In this document: piece after piece, positions 62,375 to 64,000 of the stretch | Numbering within the stretch: the first letter of the stretch is position 1 | How the letters are laid out: the number at the start of each line of letters is the position of its first letter | NCBI RefSeq assembly: GCF_015220045.1 | Contig: NZ_JADBGB010000001.1 | Span: forward strand, 1-64,000 | Direction of reading: 5' to 3' | Origin: Marivivens aquimaris | Lineage (GTDB): Bacteria > Pseudomonadota > Alphaproteobacteria > Rhodobacterales > Rhodobacteraceae | Length of the DNA: 64,000 nt | Notes under the pieces: model-generated | What the model saw: the letters and a program-made list of their open reading frames with translations, nothing else | Databases searched by the model: none | What the model was told of the DNA's origin: nothing | Made by a program: the position numbers and the translations under genes

Positions 62375-64000
62375 ATGAACATGCAAACGACCGTGGTGCC
62401 TGAACAGCTTCGGCAGAAAATCCTCGACCATCTGACCTATGCGCAGGGCAAGGATATCTCGCACGCCAGCATTTACGACTGGCGGATGGCCGTGAGCCTG
62501 TCGCTGCGCGATATGATCGTTGATCCGTGGTTCAACGCGACCCGTCAGATCTACGAAAAGCATGGCAAGCGCGTTTATTACCTGTCGATGGAATTCCTGA
62601 TCGGACGTCTGATCGAGGATGCGGTGACGAACCTCGGCGTGGGCGACGCGCTGAGCGCCATCCTCGCCGACTACGACATCAAACTGAACGATGTCATCGA
62701 AAACGAACCCGATGCGGCGCTGGGTAACGGCGGTCTCGGGCGTCTGGCGGCGTGTTTCCTCGAGTCCATGTCGACCCTCGGCTGCCCTGCTTACGGCTAT
62801 GGCATCCGTTATGACTTCGGCTTGTTTGCACAGCGTTTCGAAGGTGGCCGTCAGGTCGAGATGCCCGAAGACTGGCTGATGCATCCGAACCCGTGGGAAT
62901 TCGTGCGTCCCGAAAGCCAGTACACCATTCCGTTCAAGGGCCATGTTTCGATCGAGAACGGCAAGTCGGTCTGGCACGCGAGCGAGGCCGTTCTGGCCCG
63001 CGCCTACGATATGCCGATCATCGGTTGGAATGCCGAGTGGGCGAACACGCTGCGTCTTTGGGGTGCGCTGCCGACGAAGCTGCTGGACCTCGACCGTTTC
63101 AATTCGGGTGACTACACCGCCGCTGCCGCGCCAGAGGCACTGGCCCGTACGCTCAGCCGCGTTCTCTATCCCGAGGACACGACCGAGAACGGCAAGGAAC
63201 TGCGTCTGAAGCAGGAATTCTTCCTCACCTCGGCCGCGCTGCAAGACATCATCCGCCGCTTCCTCAGCGAGTTCAGCGATCTGGCGCTGCTGCCTGAAAA
63301 GGTCGCGATCCAGATGAACGACACGCACCCCGCGCTGGCTGGGCCGGAGTTGATCCGTCTGCTCGTCGACGAACACGATATGGAGTGGGAGACCGCGAAG
63401 GACATCGCGACCCGCTGCCTGAGCTACACCAACCACACCCTGCTGCCCGAAGCGCTGGAGCGTTGGTCGACATGGCTCATGGGCCGCGTGCTGCCGCGTC
63501 ACATGGAGATCATCCAGCGCATCGACGCCGAACATAAAGCAGAGTCGCAGCGCCCCGACACCGTCGGCATCGTCATGAACGACGAGGTCCGCATGGGCGA
63601 GCTGGCTTTCATCATGGCGCACCGCGTTAACGGCGTGTCGGCGCTGCATACCGATCTGATGCGCGAAACGGTCTTTGCCGACCTCAACAAGCTGCACCCG
63701 AACCGCATCGTCAATGAGACCAACGGCGTTACCCCGCGCCGCTGGCTGAAGTACACCAATCCGAGCCTGTCGACCGTCATCACCGATGTCGTCGGCAGCG
63801 GTTGGGAAGCCGACCTCGACAAACTCGCCGATCTTGCGCCGCTCGCGGGCAACACCGGCCTGCAAAAGCGCGTCATGGCGTCGAAGCAGGAAAACAAGGA
63901 ACGTCTGGCCGAGTGGGTCAAAGGCCACATGGGGATCGAGATCGATCCGACCGCCATGTTCGACGTGCAGGTGAAGCGCATCCACGAATACAAGCGCCAG
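62375..64000 (+). CDS. glgP: Glycogen/starch phosphorylase, N-terminal part (continues beyond the window)
   Basis: 542 codons are visible, open to the last base; the family is about 800 residues. Conserved parts are RVYYLSMEFLIGRLIEDAVT, DAALGNGGLGRLAACFLES, YGYGIRYDFGLFAQ, AIQMNDTHPALAGPELIRLL and VNETNGVTPRRWL, ending VKRIHEYKRQ. The PLP lysine lies beyond the window. It releases glucose-1-phosphate from glycogen. ATG 62375 lies after AGGACAGGTGACAA. Other glg genes may follow outside the window. Confidence 0.96.
   Translation, partial: MNMQTTVVPEQLRQKILDHLTYAQGKDISHASIYDWRMAVSLSLRDMIVDPWFNATRQIYEKHGKRVYYLSMEFLIGRLIEDAVTNLGVGDALSAILADYDIKLNDVIENEPDAALGNGGLGRLAACFLESMSTLGCPAYGYGIRYDFGLFAQRFEGGRQVEMPEDWLMHPNPWEFVRPESQYTIPFKGHVSIENGKSVWHASEAVLARAYDMPIIGWNAEWANTLRLWGALPTKLLDLDRFNSGDYTAAAAPEALARTLSRVLYPEDTTENGKELRLKQEFFLTSAALQDIIRRFLSEFSDLALLPEKVAIQMNDTHPALAGPELIRLLVDEHDMEWETAKDIATRCLSYTNHTLLPEALERWSTWLMGRVLPRHMEIIQRIDAEHKAESQRPDTVGIVMNDEVRMGELAFIMAHRVNGVSALHTDLMRETVFADLNKLHPNRIVNETNGVTPRRWLKYTNPSLSTVITDVVGSGWEADLDKLADLAPLAGNTGLQKRVMASKQENKERLAEWVKGHMGIEIDPTAMFDVQVKRIHEYKRQ

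Noticed and set aside
62183..63985. A 600-codon minus-strand frame
   Set aside because: Lies antisense to glgP, which has strong family motifs; typical shadow frame in high-GC DNA.

Overview
The window reads as chromosome of a roseobacter-type alphaproteobacterium (Rhodobacterales/Rhodobacteraceae). This rests on core-gene content and order (surf1-thrC-M16 peptidase; murA-DUF2948-hisD-UPF0262-phosphatase; infA-maf-rng-yacG), the high-GC codon usage of the core genes, and a GC-rich dyad element (4054-4103) of a kind common between Rhodobacteraceae genes. Species cannot be named from the sequence alone.

1-31.4 kb is core chromosome. It holds the end of an oxidase operon with surf1, threonine synthase and a processing peptidase; a methylthioadenosine/adenine salvage pair (apt and an unusual mtnP fused in frame to an XRE helix-turn-helix); an orphan LuxR regulator; ptsP; lysC; a deacetylase-family enzyme; a chemotaxis receptor; tRNA-Thr; the murA/hisD cluster; the infA-maf-rng-yacG cluster; and a 943-residue protein that joins a glycosidase-like barrel, RTX repeats and a C-terminal CFI-box module.

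31.4-53.4 kb is an integrated genomic island. Its left end is an intact tRNA-Phe. Its right end repeats the last 57 bp of that tRNA exactly (53358-53414), next to a P4-type tyrosine integrase. TGCTAC clusters lie beside both ends and look like integrase arm sites. Cargo: an AlpA-like regulator, a serine recombinase, an XRE pair, an ArsR regulator facing two ferredoxin-like-fold genes, a PD-(D/E)xK-like gene, a thermonuclease, a compact type II-C-like CRISPR-Cas9 locus, an IS3-family element that cut an Mrr-type gene, an RTX protein, a hipBA pair and a dense cluster of short repeats.

The CRISPR locus has cas9 (1091 aa), a divergent tracrRNA whose anti-repeat, nexus and terminator can be read directly, a cas1 cut off after about residue 169, no cas2, and 22 repeats with 21 spacers. 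It looks able to interfere but unable to acquire spacers on its own. It lies between two direct repeats of about 275 bp, each containing the last ~50 codons of a hipA-like gene. A third hipA tail lies farther right, before the intact hipA, and all three tails begin within about four codons of each other. This suggests that modules accumulated stepwise at a hipA 3' end, inside an island that itself entered a tRNA gene.

53.4-64 kb is core again: an alpha-glucoside-type ABC transporter operon and its LacI regulator, a divergent GH13 alpha-glucosidase, two perfect CCGAAACGTTTCGG operators, a ManC-type enzyme, and the first 542 codons of glycogen phosphorylase running off the end.
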